From: Chloroflexota bacterium
GTDB lineage: Bacteria > Chloroflexota > Dormibacteria > CF-121
DNA length: 11,631 nucleotides
Reading direction: 5' to 3'
Assembly (NCBI GenBank): GCA_005889395.1
Contig: VBFX01000180.1
Location: 1-11,631 of the forward strand
The notes beneath the pieces are model-generated. The model saw only the letters and a list, made by a program, of their open reading frames with translations. It did no database searches and was not told where the DNA came from. Positions 1 through 7,855 of this stretch are shown one piece after another (positions within the stretch are counted from its first letter, which is position 1; every line of letters begins with the position of its first letter). A program made the position numbers and the translations under genes.

Positions 1-1016
1 TTCGGCTCTGATTTGTGCTGGTCAGCCCTTGACGGCACGGCCGCCGTGATCGTCGCGACCACCTGGCGGTCGACAGCGTCGCGCGCGACCCGGATCGCAT
101 TGTAGGTCGCGCGGGCGTCGGAGCGGCCATGCGCGATCACCGCCACACCGTTGACGCCCAGGAGAAGAGCCCCGCCGAACTCACGCCAATCGGCCCGACG
201 CCGGACCGCCCGCAGCTTGGGCCGGATGAGCGCCCCACCGAGGGTCGCGAGGGGATCGCCCTTGACCGCGTCGCGCATACTCTGGAAGACGAACTCGGCC
301 GCGCCCTCGGCGGTCTTGATCAGGATGTTGCCGCTAAAACCGTCGGTGACCACGACATCGGCCTTGCCTTTGAAGATGTCCTTGCCTTCGATGTTGCCGA
401 TGAAATTGATCCCGTTGAGCGCGCGTAACAGGGGCTCGCTCGCCTGCACCAGCTGGTTGCCCTTGCCGGTCTCTTCGCCATTGCTGAGCAGCGCCACCCG
501 CGGCGCGTTGAGACCCATGAGCTTCTCGGCGTAGATACTTCCCATCAAGGCGTACTGGGCCAGGTGCTCGGGCTTGGCGTCGGTGTTGGCTCCGACGTCG
601 AGCAGAAAGCAGTTCTGACCCGTGGCCGTCGGGATGATGGAGCCGATCGCCGGACGATCGATGCCGGGAATCCGGTGCAGCCCGAATAGAGCGGCTGCCA
701 TCACGGCGCCGCTGTTGCCGGCGCTGACGAAACCATTGACACGCCCGTCATCGACCATCGTGCAGGCCCGGACAATCGACGAGTTCTTCTTAGTTCGCAC
801 CGCCTGTGCCGGATGCTCGTCCATCGCGATGACCTCGGGAGCGTCCTCGATCTGCGCCCACTTGCCGGCGCCCGATGCCGCGAGCGCACTGTCGACCTTG
901 TCTTTGACGCCCACGAAGATCACCTCGATCCCGAGCTCGCGATGCGCCTGGACGCCACCGGCCACCACCTGGTCGGGAGCGAAATCACCACCCATCGCAT
1001 CGAGCGCGATTTTCAT
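1..1016 (-). CDS. plsX: Phosphate acyltransferase PlsX, 3' end cut by the window edge
   Basis: PlsX makes acyl-phosphate from acyl-ACP and orthophosphate, the first step of the PlsX/PlsY route to phosphatidic acid. It is a peripheral, cytoplasmic-face enzyme. Translating the minus strand from ATG at 1016 gives the hallmark N-terminus MKIALDAMGGDFAPDQVV. Further conserved blocks follow: AGNSGAVMA, LDVGANTDAKPEHLAQYA, LLSNGEETGKGN, VVTDGFSGNILIKTAEG and, near the C-terminus, LLGVNGVAVIAHGRSDA. The frame stays open for 338 codons to base 3 with no stop. PlsX proteins are usually about 330-345 residues, so probably only a few residues lie outside. No Shine-Dalgarno is visible before the ATG. The gene starts 20 nt after the gyrB stop, which suggests cotranscription or coupling. 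plsX is more often next to fab or rpmF genes, so following gyrB is somewhat unusual. Confidence 0.95.
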   Translation of the reverse strand, partial: MKIALDAMGGDFAPDQVVAGGVQAHRELGIEVIFVGVKDKVDSALAASGAGKWAQIEDAPEVIAMDEHPAQAVRTKKNSSIVRACTMVDDGRVNGFVSAGNSGAVMAAALFGLHRIPGIDRPAIGSIIPTATGQNCFLLDVGANTDAKPEHLAQYALMGSIYAEKLMGLNAPRVALLSNGEETGKGNQLVQASEPLLRALNGINFIGNIEGKDIFKGKADVVVTDGFSGNILIKTAEGAAEFVFQSMRDAVKGDPLATLGGALIRPKLRAVRRRADWREFGGALLLGVNGVAVIAHGRSDARATYNAIRVARDAVDRQVVATITAAVPSRADQHKSEP

Positions 1017-1036
1017 GTGAAACCGGACTACAGCGG

Positions 1037-2950
1037 CTAGACGTCCAGGTTGCGCACGGTCTTGGCGTGCGTCTGGATGAATCGCTTGCGGGGATCGACG
1101 TCGGTGCCCATCAGGACGTCGAAGATCTTGTCCGCCTCTACCGCATCTTCGATCTCGACGCGGAGCAACATCCGGTTCTGCGGGTTCATGGTCGTTTCCC
1201 ACAACTGGTCGGGGTTCATCTCACCGAGACCTTTGTAGCGGGCGACCTCCGGCTTTCCCGTCATCTGGGCCAGCTTCCGATTCTTCTGCTCTTCGGTGTA
1301 GGCGTAGCCGATCTCTTTCCCGCGAGTGATCTTGTAGAGCGGCGGCTGCGCGACATAGAGGTACTTTCCGATGATCACCTGCGGCATGTAGCGGAAGAAG
1401 AAGGTCAGCAACAACGTCCGGATGTGCGAACCATCAACGTCAGCGTCCGTCATGAGAATTACATGGTGATAACGCAGCTTGCTGATGTCGAACTTCTCAC
1501 CAACGCCAGTACCAAGCGCGGTGATGAGGTTGCGGATCTGTTCGGAGGTCAGGATCTTGTCTTCGCGGGCTTTCTCGACGTTGAGGATCTTGCCTCGCAG
1601 CGGAAGGATCGCCTGGAAGCGGCGATCGCGGGCACCCTTCGCCGAACCGCCGGCGGAATCGCCCTCCACCACGTAGATTTCGCTGAGGCTGGGATCCCGC
1701 TCGGAGCAGTCGGCCAGCTTACCCGGCAGTGTCGACGATTCGAGTAGTGACTTGCGCTGCACCAACTCCCGGGCCCGCTTTGCCGCGTCGCGAGCGCGAG
1801 CGGCCACCAGGCACTTCTCGATGATTCGCCGCGCATCCGGTGGGTTCTCTTCGAGGTACTGCGTGAACGCATCGGAGAACACCGTTTCGACCTGACCGCG
1901 GACTTCGGAGTTGCCGAGCTTGGTCTTGGTTTGACCCTCGAATTGCGGCTCGCGTACCTTGACGCTGATCACCGCGGTCAAACCCTCGCGCACGTCGTCG
2001 CCGGTGAGGTTGGGATCCTGCTCGCGCATCAGGTTCACCTTGCGCGCGTATTTGTTCAAGACCGATGTCAGCGCCGAGCGGAAGCCGGTGACATGGCTGC
2101 CACCCTCGACCGTGTTGATGTCATTGGCAAAGGCGAGGACGTTCTCCGTGAAGCCCTGGTTGTACTGGAGCGCGATCTCCACGCTGTTGTCTTCGATCTC
2201 ACGCTCGACGTGCAGCGGCCGCAGGTTGACCCATCCTTTGTCGCGGTTGAGATATTTGACGAAGGCGCTGATGCCGCCCTCGAAGTAGAAGGTGTAGTCG
2301 AGGTCGACGCGCTCATCGCGCAGCAAGATGGTCAGCGCCTTGTTGAGGAAGGCCAGCTCGCGCAGCCGGTGGGACACGATGTCCCAGTGAAAGCCGAGCT
2401 CTTCGAAGACTTCCGGATCCGGCCAGAATCGAATGTAGGTGCCGGTGGTATCGGCCTTGCCGACGACCTTGAGGGGCGCGATGGGCGCCCCGCGTCGGTA
2501 TTCCTGGTAGTGCTGCTTGCCGTGGCGCATGACGGTGACCTGCAGCCGCTCGGAGAGCGCGTTGACGACCGAGAGCCCAACACCGTGCAACCCACCGGAG
2601 ACCTTGTAGCCGCCGCCGCCAAACTTTCCGCCAGCGTGCAGCTTGGTCATGACGACCTCGAGGGCGGGCTTACCCTGGTCTTTCATGATGTCGACCGGGA
2701 TGCCACGGCCGTTGTCGGCAACCGACGCCGAGCCGTCCTGGTGGAGGGTTACCTCGATCCGAGTGCAGAAGCCCGCCAGGGCCTCGTCAGTAGAGTTGTC
2801 GACGATCTCATAGATGAGGTGGTGCAGGCCCCGGTTGTCCGTGGAGCCGATGTACATTCCGGGACGGCGTCTGACCGGCTCCAAACCCTCCAGAACCTGG
2901 ATGGCCTTGGCATCATAGGCAGCCGTCGTTTTTTCCTTAGGATTTAGCAA
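1037..2950 (-). CDS. gyrB: DNA gyrase subunit B
   Basis: This is the ATPase and Toprim subunit of type IIA topoisomerase, which introduces negative supercoils together with GyrA. GyrA is not in this window. The 637-residue product has the full GyrB layout. The GHKL ATPase domain has EIVDNSTDEA (48-57, with Glu48 and Asn52 as expected catalytic and Mg-binding residues), DNGRGIPV (79-86) and the ATP-lid glycine cluster around 117-125. The transducer domain has the QTK loop near 340-342. The Toprim domain has EGDSAGGSAKGARDRRF (429-445) and DADVDGSHIRT (502-512). The C-terminal RYKGLGEMNPDQLWETTMNP (571-590) is also typical. The ending QTHAKTVRNLDV and the length favour GyrB over ParE. The start is TTG at 2950-2948. 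An in-frame TGA at 2962-2960 blocks extension, no ATG or GTG fits, and no Shine-Dalgarno is visible. A TATAAT box lies just upstream. Confidence 0.96.
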   Translation of the reverse strand: MLNPKEKTTAAYDAKAIQVLEGLEPVRRRPGMYIGSTDNRGLHHLIYEIVDNSTDEALAGFCTRIEVTLHQDGSASVADNGRGIPVDIMKDQGKPALEVVMTKLHAGGKFGGGGYKVSGGLHGVGLSVVNALSERLQVTVMRHGKQHYQEYRRGAPIAPLKVVGKADTTGTYIRFWPDPEVFEELGFHWDIVSHRLRELAFLNKALTILLRDERVDLDYTFYFEGGISAFVKYLNRDKGWVNLRPLHVEREIEDNSVEIALQYNQGFTENVLAFANDINTVEGGSHVTGFRSALTSVLNKYARKVNLMREQDPNLTGDDVREGLTAVISVKVREPQFEGQTKTKLGNSEVRGQVETVFSDAFTQYLEENPPDARRIIEKCLVAARARDAAKRARELVQRKSLLESSTLPGKLADCSERDPSLSEIYVVEGDSAGGSAKGARDRRFQAILPLRGKILNVEKAREDKILTSEQIRNLITALGTGVGEKFDISKLRYHHVILMTDADVDGSHIRTLLLTFFFRYMPQVIIGKYLYVAQPPLYKITRGKEIGYAYTEEQKNRKLAQMTGKPEVARYKGLGEMNPDQLWETTMNPQNRMLLRVEIEDAVEADKIFDVLMGTDVDPRKRFIQTHAKTVRNLDV

Positions 2951-2963
2951 GTCGCGTATTCAA

Positions 2964-2969
2964 ATTATA
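2964..2969 (-). promoter_or_regulatory. Putative gyrB -10 box (TATAAT)
   Basis: A perfect TATAAT on the minus strand lies in the 45-nt gap between gcvPB and gyrB. With the usual 6-7 nt to the transcription start, the mRNA would begin near 2957, only about 7 nt before the TTG start codon, so it would be nearly leaderless. At a spacing of 16-18 nt I see no convincing -35 hexamer. gyrB and plsX may therefore be transcribed separately from the gcv operon. The box is seen; its activity is inferred. Confidence 0.55.
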
Positions 2970-2995
2970 CCCAAAAAGGGCGCCAAAATTGACTC

Positions 2996-4237
2996 TCAGG
3001 AGGCCGCCACCGGGGCCTTCTTTTCGGCCGGCGGTCGCCAGCGCAAGTCGAGCTGGCGAGCGGCCCGCACCTCGTCGAGCCGCCCCACCGGGGCATTGTG
3101 CGGCGCGGTCTTGACGAGCTGCGGATCCCTGGCGATTTCCTCAACGATCTGCTCGACCGCGGCGACGAACGCATCCAGGCTGGCCTTGGACTCGGTCTCG
3201 GTGGGCTCGATCATGAGCGCCTCTGGAACGATCAGCGGGAAGTAGACCGTCGGCGGATGGACGCCGAGGTCGATCAGCCGCTTGGCGATGTCCTTCGCCG
3301 ACACACCCTGGGCTTTCGCCTTCTTCGCGGTCAACACGAACTCGTGCAGCGACGGCCCGCTGAACGCGTCCTCGAAGGAGCGGCGCAAGTGATGCCGGAG
3401 GTAGCTGGCGTTGAGCACCGCGTTCTGCGCCACCTCGTTGATGGTGTTGCCGTAAGTGCGGATGTAGGCATAGGCGCGAAGCAGCATGCCGAAGTTGCCG
3501 TAGAAGGAGCGCACCTTGCCAATCGATTGCGGTCGCGCGTACTCAAAGCGAAATCCCTCATCCGTGCGCTCAACCGTGGGAACGGGCAGGAAGGGCACGA
3601 GGTGCGACTTCACGCCCACGGGTCCGGCCCCCGGGCCGCCGCCGCCGTGTGGGGTGGAGAAGGTCTTGTGCAGGTTGAGGTGGACGACGTCGAAGCCCAT
3701 GTCGCCCGGCCGGGCGATGCCCACCAGGGCGTTGAGGTTGGCGCCGTCATAGTAGAGCTGCACGCCATGCTCGTGCGCGAGCCGGGCAAGCTCCATGATG
3801 TCCTTCTCGAAGATACCCAGCGTGTTCGGGTTGGTGAGCATCACCGCCGCGGCTCGCGTCGAGATCTTGCGCTTGAAATCCGCGAGGTCGACGAGGCCAT
3901 CGGGTCCAGACTTGACGGTCACCGTCTTGAGATGGGAGAGCGCGGCGCTGGCCGGATTGGTGCCGTGGGCACTGTCAGGGACGAGCACCTCGACGCGGGT
4001 GTCGCCGCGGCTGCGATGGTAGGCCTGGATCATGCGCAGTCCGGTCCACTCGCCGTGCGCACCGGCGGCCGGCTGCAGGCTCATGCGGTCCATCGCCGTC
4101 AGGGACAGCAGCGCCCGCTCCAGCTCCCACATCAATCGCAGGGCTCCCTGGGCGCGCGCCGGCGGATGGTATGGATGGAGGTCGGCAAAGTCATCGAGTC
4201 GAGCGAGCGCCTCGTTAACGGCCGGGTTGTATTTCAT
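2996..4237 (-). CDS. gcvPB: Glycine dehydrogenase (decarboxylating) subunit 2, catalytic body of a split gcvPB
   Basis: The P-protein binds glycine on PLP, releases CO2 and passes the aminomethyl group to lipoyl-GcvH. This 413-codon frame holds the PLP-binding half. Seen here are HGTNPASAA (91-99), YYDGANLNALVG (162-173) and LNLHKTFSTPHGGGGPGAGP (187-206), with Lys191 the expected Schiff-base lysine. The C-terminus MIEPTETESK is also typical. Family members are usually around 480-500 residues and reach the MKYNP motif only after a segment of roughly 80 residues ending in the conserved FYPLGSCT. Here the frame starts exactly at MKYNP (ATG at 4237). The upstream part lies in another frame (4234-4413), joined by an ATGA stop/start overlap, and about 19 conserved residues are absent. 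So this is either a recent deletion, an assembly error or a two-piece subunit kept together by translational coupling. Family identity is certain; function as written is doubtful. Confidence 0.88.
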   Translation of the reverse strand: MKYNPAVNEALARLDDFADLHPYHPPARAQGALRLMWELERALLSLTAMDRMSLQPAAGAHGEWTGLRMIQAYHRSRGDTRVEVLVPDSAHGTNPASAALSHLKTVTVKSGPDGLVDLADFKRKISTRAAAVMLTNPNTLGIFEKDIMELARLAHEHGVQLYYDGANLNALVGIARPGDMGFDVVHLNLHKTFSTPHGGGGPGAGPVGVKSHLVPFLPVPTVERTDEGFRFEYARPQSIGKVRSFYGNFGMLLRAYAYIRTYGNTINEVAQNAVLNASYLRHHLRRSFEDAFSGPSLHEFVLTAKKAKAQGVSAKDIAKRLIDLGVHPPTVYFPLIVPEALMIEPTETESKASLDAFVAAVEQIVEEIARDPQLVKTAPHNAPVGRLDEVRAARQLDLRWRPPAEKKAPVAAS

Positions 4238-4413
4238 CGTGCGAAATGGCGAGCCACCTCGGGCTCGCTGAGCGAAGCGATCGCTAGCGGCGACTTCCGG
4301 CGCAGGGCGGCCGGCACCAGGTCGTCGATCGGTCGTGTCTTGACCCCGGGCGCCGGGAGTCGGGGGCTCGGCCGGTCGGGGCGACCCAGCTCGAAGAGCA
4401 GCGGCTCGCTCAC
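4234..4413 (-). CDS. gcvPB: N-terminal fragment of gcvPB, frame-disrupted from the body
   Basis: This frame starts at GTG (4413-4411), which overlaps the gcvPA stop as GTGA, the coupling expected for an intact gcvPA-gcvPB pair. The 59-residue product begins with SEPLLFELGRPDRPSPRLP and ends with LSEPEVARHFAR. These match the usual GcvPB opening (LLFE..RPGR...LP and SE.EV.RHYTR) by recall of the family. A normal gene would continue with about 19 residues ending FYPLGSCT and then MKYNP. Instead the frame meets TGA at 4236-4234, and MKYNP begins in another frame at 4237. It is too short to work alone. It might associate with the body if the split is real, but a disrupted gene or assembly error is the simpler reading. 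Confidence 0.8.
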   Translation of the reverse strand: MSEPLLFELGRPDRPSPRLPAPGVKTRPIDDLVPAALRRKSPLAIASLSEPEVARHFAR

Positions 4414-5741
4414 GCCAGCACCTCGAGGAAGCGTTCGATCGCGCGCGGATAGTTGAGCTCGGTGACGGATATCAACAAGGCATCGGAGAGCTCTGGGAAG
4501 AATCGCCCCAGTGGCAAGCCCGGCAAGACACCACGCTCGAACATGAGGGCCTGCGTCTGCTCGGCCGGATACGGGGTATGCATCACGAACTCCCAGAGAA
4601 ACGGTCCGTCGAAGGCCAGCCGATATCCCTTGCGTTCCGCGAGCTGCGCCGCCAGATGATGGGCGCGTTGCGCGCTCAGCTCGGCGAGCTGCTTGAGGCC
4701 CTCCCCACCCATGTGCGCCAGATAGACCGTCGCGGCGATCGCCATCAGCGCGTGATTGGTCGTGATGTTCGAGGTGGCATGCTCGCGTCGGATGTGTTGC
4801 TCGCGGGCCTGCAGCGTCAGCACGTAGCCGCGCCGGCCTTGCGCGTCGACCGTCGCGCCGACCAGCCGCCCGGGCATACGCCGCATCAAGGCCTCCGAGC
4901 AAGCGATGAAGCCCACGTAGGGCCCGCCGAACGATAGAGGAATGCCCAGCGGTTGTCCGTCACCCACCGCCAGGTCGGCGCCGTACTCGCCCGGCGGCGC
5001 GAGGATCCCGAGTGAGATGGGATCGACACAGGCGATCAGCAGCGCGCCCGAGCGATGGGCGAGGTCGCTGACGGCCTTCGGTTCCTCCAGCACCCCGTAG
5101 AAGTTGGGTTGTTGCAGAATGACCGCGGCCGTCGTGCTGGTCACGGCCTGCTCCAGCTTCGCGAGGTCTACCCGTCCGTCGGCCCCGGGCGCGACCCGCA
5201 AGATCTCATACTGCTGGGCCTCCGAGTAGGTCTTGAGCACCTGTGCGTACTCGGGATGAAGCGCGCCGGCCACCACAATGTTCTGGCGGGTCGTGTGCGC
5301 GACCGCCATCGTCGTTGCTTCCGCCAGCGCCGTGGCGCCGTCGTACATGGAGGCGTTGGATACATCCAACCCGGTGAGAAGGGTGATCATGCTCTGAAAC
5401 TCGTAAGTCGCCTGTAGCGTGCCCTGGCTGGCCTCCGCCTGGTATGGCGTGTAGGTCGTATAGAAGTCCGGCCGTGAAATGACCTGGTTGACGATCGCCG
5501 GACTGAAGCGGCGCGATGCGCCGGCACCCAGGAAGCTGTTCGCCGGTGAAATCCTCGCGTTCAGCCGGCCGAGCTCGCGAATGTACTGCACCAACTCCAC
5601 CTCGGAGAGCGGCTCAGGGAGGTCGACGCGGTCCAGTTTGAGGGCGTCCGGGAGGTGGGTGAACAGGCCGTCGATGCTCTCCAGCTCGAGCGCTTTGAGC
5701 ATCGCGGCGCGCTCGGCGTCGGCGTTCGGGAGGTAGGTCAC
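4410..5741 (-). CDS. gcvPA: Glycine dehydrogenase (decarboxylating) subunit 1
   Basis: This is the first subunit of the two-piece P-protein, a structural PLP-fold half that pairs with GcvPB in the glycine cleavage complex. Its 443 residues are a normal length. Recognisable blocks are FLGAGASRRFSPAIVNQVIS, DFYTTYTPYQAEASQGTLQA, the SMYDGATALAEA segment, ILQQPNFYGVLEE, the SFGGPYVGFIA segment, and REQHIRREHATSNITTNHAL. The start is GTG at 5741-5739, 10 nt after the gcvH stop. In-frame CTG codons precede it, but there is no better ATG and no clear Shine-Dalgarno. Its stop overlaps the GTG of the downstream gcvPB fragment. No damage is visible in this gene, in contrast to its partner. Confidence 0.95.
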   Translation of the reverse strand: MTYLPNADAERAAMLKALELESIDGLFTHLPDALKLDRVDLPEPLSEVELVQYIRELGRLNARISPANSFLGAGASRRFSPAIVNQVISRPDFYTTYTPYQAEASQGTLQATYEFQSMITLLTGLDVSNASMYDGATALAEATTMAVAHTTRQNIVVAGALHPEYAQVLKTYSEAQQYEILRVAPGADGRVDLAKLEQAVTSTTAAVILQQPNFYGVLEEPKAVSDLAHRSGALLIACVDPISLGILAPPGEYGADLAVGDGQPLGIPLSFGGPYVGFIACSEALMRRMPGRLVGATVDAQGRRGYVLTLQAREQHIRREHATSNITTNHALMAIAATVYLAHMGGEGLKQLAELSAQRAHHLAAQLAERKGYRLAFDGPFLWEFVMHTPYPAEQTQALMFERGVLPGLPLGRFFPELSDALLISVTELNYPRAIERFLEVLA

Positions 5742-5751
5742 CAGCAGGTCA

Positions 5752-6135
5752 CTAGTGCGACTGGCCTTCGACGAACGCGTCGTACGCCTTCTGGTCGAGG
5801 AGCTTGGGATTGTCCTTCACGGCGCGGAGCTTGATGATCCAGCCCTTGCCGTAGGGATCCTGGTTGACGTACTCGGGATGATCTTTCAACTCCGCGTTGG
5901 CCTCCGTCACCTCGCCACCAACGGGACTGTACAGGTCGGAGGCCGCCTTCACCGATTCGATCACTCCGAGCCGCACGCCCGCATCGAGCTGCTGACCAAC
6001 CGCCGGCAGTTCGAGGTAGATCACGTCACCGAGCTGCGACTGGGCATACTCGCTGATCCCCACGGTCGCCGTCTCTCCATCCTGCTTGACCCACTCGTGG
6101 GTTTCCGCGAAACGCATGCCGCTCAGGTCTGGCAT
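5752..6135 (-). CDS. gcvH: Glycine cleavage system H protein
   Basis: GcvH is the lipoylated shuttle that carries the aminomethyl group from P-protein to T-protein and is reoxidised by the L protein. The 127-residue product has the typical length and the lipoyl domain motif GVIESVKAASDLYSPV, with Lys63 as the lipoylation site. It also has the N-terminal HEWV and GISEYAQSQLGDVIYLELP. The frame is open further upstream. ATG at 6135 is chosen because it gives the family N-terminus and is preceded by a good Shine-Dalgarno (AAAGGGAG, 6148-6141) at 5 nt spacing. The gene begins 16 nt after the gcvT stop. It is one of only two genes in the window with a strong ribosome-binding site. Confidence 0.96.
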   Translation of the reverse strand: MPDLSGMRFAETHEWVKQDGETATVGISEYAQSQLGDVIYLELPAVGQQLDAGVRLGVIESVKAASDLYSPVGGEVTEANAELKDHPEYVNQDPYGKGWIIKLRAVKDNPKLLDQKAYDAFVEGQSH

Positions 6136-6151
6136 CGCAACTCCCTTTCCT

Positions 6152-7243
6152 TCATTTCGGATGAGGCCGCTTGTAAAAGGGCAGCGAAACGACCTCGGCC
6201 GGCGCGGCCGTGCCGCGAACGTCCACGCCAACGCGGGTCCCCGGTTCGGACATGGCCGGTGGGACGTAGGCCATCCCGATGCTGTAGCCAAGGGTGAAGG
6301 AGACGTTTCCCGACGTCACCGTCCCGATCCCTTCGCCGTCGCTGACGACACGGTAGCCGTGGCGTGGAATGCTGCGGTCCAGCATCTTGAAGCCAACCAG
6401 CTGTCGCGAGAGGCCCTGCTGGCGAGAGGTGACGATAGCGTCGCGGCCGATGAAATCCTTTTCGAGGTTGAGCGTCCAATCGAGCCCAGCTTCGAGGGGA
6501 TTCGTATCAGCGTCCATGTCGTTCCCGTAAAGGCGCATCCCCGCTTCCAGTCGCAGGGTGTCGCGGGCGCCCAGGCCGGAGGGACGGATGCCATCGGACC
6601 GGCCCTCCTCCAGCAGCACGCGCCACAGGCGTACGGCGTCGGCGTTGCCGCAAAAGAGCTCGAAGCCGTCCTCACCGGTATAGCCGGTCCGCGAGATCAC
6701 GCACGGCACATCCGCAACGGTCCCCTCGACGAAGGCATAGTACTTGACGTCGCCGAGCTCGGAGCTCGTCAGCCGCTCGACCAGGCCGACCGCCCGCGGG
6801 CCCTGCACGCCGATCAGCGCCCACTCTCGGCCGATATTGCGGGCCGCGTTCGCGGCCTGGGCGTGTTTTCGCATCCAGCCGAAGTCGCCGTCCTGGTTAC
6901 CGGCATTGACCACCAGCAGGTATCCCCTGTCCGGCATCGCATAAACGAGCACATCATCGATGATGCCGCCCGCGTCGTTGCAGAGCACCGCGTACTGGAT
7001 CCGTCCGGGGCGCAGCCGCGTCACGTCGCGACTGACGACACGCTGGACGAGGCTCTCGTCCCCGATGCGCAGCTCTCCCATGTGCGAAAGATCGAAGAGA
7101 CCCACAGCCTCGCGCACCGCGCGATGCTCTTCGCGGATCGTGCTGTACTGCAGCGGCATCACCCAGCCTCCGAAGTTCGTCATCTGGGCGCCGAGGCGGA
7201 CATGCTCCTCGTACAGCGGTGTCCGCGCGGCCGTCACGACCAA
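6152..7243 (-). CDS. gcvT: Glycine cleavage system T protein (aminomethyltransferase)
   Basis: GcvT moves the methylene carbon from aminomethyl-lipoyl-GcvH to tetrahydrofolate, releasing ammonia. The 363 residues match the family. Seen are TNFGGWVMPLQY (22-33), VGLFDLSHMGEL (47-58), NDAGGIIDDVLVY (89-101, with Asp96/Asp97 in the position of the folate-binding Asp), SRTGYTGEDGFELF (184-197) and LGARDTLRLEAGMRLYGND (224-242). The start is uncertain. TTG at 7243 lies about 8 nt after a GAGG element and is used here. GTG at 7237 would shorten the protein by two residues. The gene starts only 3 nt after the stop of the sigma-like gene, so the two are almost certainly cotranscribed. Confidence 0.95.
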   Translation of the reverse strand: MVVTAARTPLYEEHVRLGAQMTNFGGWVMPLQYSTIREEHRAVREAVGLFDLSHMGELRIGDESLVQRVVSRDVTRLRPGRIQYAVLCNDAGGIIDDVLVYAMPDRGYLLVVNAGNQDGDFGWMRKHAQAANAARNIGREWALIGVQGPRAVGLVERLTSSELGDVKYYAFVEGTVADVPCVISRTGYTGEDGFELFCGNADAVRLWRVLLEEGRSDGIRPSGLGARDTLRLEAGMRLYGNDMDADTNPLEAGLDWTLNLEKDFIGRDAIVTSRQQGLSRQLVGFKMLDRSIPRHGYRVVSDGEGIGTVTSGNVSFTLGYSIGMAYVPPAMSEPGTRVGVDVRGTAAPAEVVSLPFYKRPHPK

Positions 7244-7246
7244 ACG

Positions 7247-7849
7247 TTACGCCTCAGGGTCGTCAGGCTCGTTCGCGTCGTCGAGGACCTCGAGGTAGTC
7301 GAGAAGCTCCTGGTCGTGGACCACCTCGGCCCCTCGCAGCATCTCCAGAATGACGTTGACGCGCGCCTCCTCCCACTGCAGAAGCTTGGCCAGCTCGGCG
7401 GGTGTGGCGTCGCGGCCCAGCCGCTCCGACAGTAGGCGCTGGGCCGATTCGAGCAGGCGGCAGGCGACGACGAAGGCTTCGTCGTTGCGCTGGGCCTCTT
7501 GCGTCTGGGCGAGCACGTCATCCATGGTGACGTCGATCGCGTGAACCAGCCGGGCATGGAAGCCGCCGTCTCCGGGCTTGTAGTGCTCGACAGCCGAGAT
7601 CAATCCGACCGTCCCTTCCTGGAAGAGGTCGCCAAAGGGGACGCCGCGCTGCTTGCGCGCCTGCGCGGCCTCCACCACCAGGTGCAGGTTGTGCTCGATC
7701 AGCGTCCGGTTCGCCTCATCGCGCTCCACCCCCTGCGTGGCAAGCAGCCGCTGTTCCTGCGCGTTGGAGAGTCGTGGATAACGCGCGACTTGCGCCCGGA
7801 TCTCATCCTCCTCGTCCTTCGGAGGTTGCTGTTCCACGCGTTGCGCCAT
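7247..7849 (-). CDS. Degenerate sigma-70-like protein lacking promoter-melting and -35-binding regions
   Basis: Residues 27-92 resemble sigma-70 regions 1.2 to 2.2: LSNAQEQRLLA, then LIEHNLHLVVEAAQ, then RGVPFGDLFQEGTVGLISAV and EHYKPGDGGF. The DLFQEG...GL..AV part is the surface that normally grips the beta-prime clamp helices of RNA polymerase. The expected region 2.3-2.4 (of the form STYATWWIRQAI), which melts and reads the -10 element, is replaced by HARLVHAIDVTMDDVL. Residues 135-185 resemble region 3 (LSERLGRDATPAELAKLLQW). The protein then ends in an acidic tail (DYLEVLDDANEPDDPEA) with no region 4 helix-turn-helix. At 200 residues it is well short of a group 1 or 2 sigma. It opens the gcv operon, starting at ATG 7849, 6 nt after a TAGAAT box. 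It may be an RNAP-binding regulator rather than an initiating sigma. That role is inference; the sigma-like similarity is by eye. Confidence 0.75.
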   Translation of the reverse strand: MAQRVEQQPPKDEEDEIRAQVARYPRLSNAQEQRLLATQGVERDEANRTLIEHNLHLVVEAAQARKQRGVPFGDLFQEGTVGLISAVEHYKPGDGGFHARLVHAIDVTMDDVLAQTQEAQRNDEAFVVACRLLESAQRLLSERLGRDATPAELAKLLQWEEARVNVILEMLRGAEVVHDQELLDYLEVLDDANEPDDPEA

Positions 7850-7855
7850 GTTCTC

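Noticed and set aside
1037..2950. ParE (topoisomerase IV) instead of GyrB
   Set aside because: Length, the EGDSAGGSAKGARDRRFQA region and the C-terminal motif fit GyrB. Without gyrA or parC context a small doubt remains.
1067..4456. Long plus-strand open frames opposite gyrB, gcvPB and gcvPA (for example 1931-2947 and 3098-4456)
   Set aside because: They are antisense shadows produced by high-GC codon use of unmistakable minus-strand genes, and their products resemble no family I recognise.
6136..6291. N-terminal extension of GcvH to 6291
   Set aside because: The extra 52 residues run into the gcvT coding sequence and are Arg/Pro-rich. ATG 6135 has a strong Shine-Dalgarno and matches family length.
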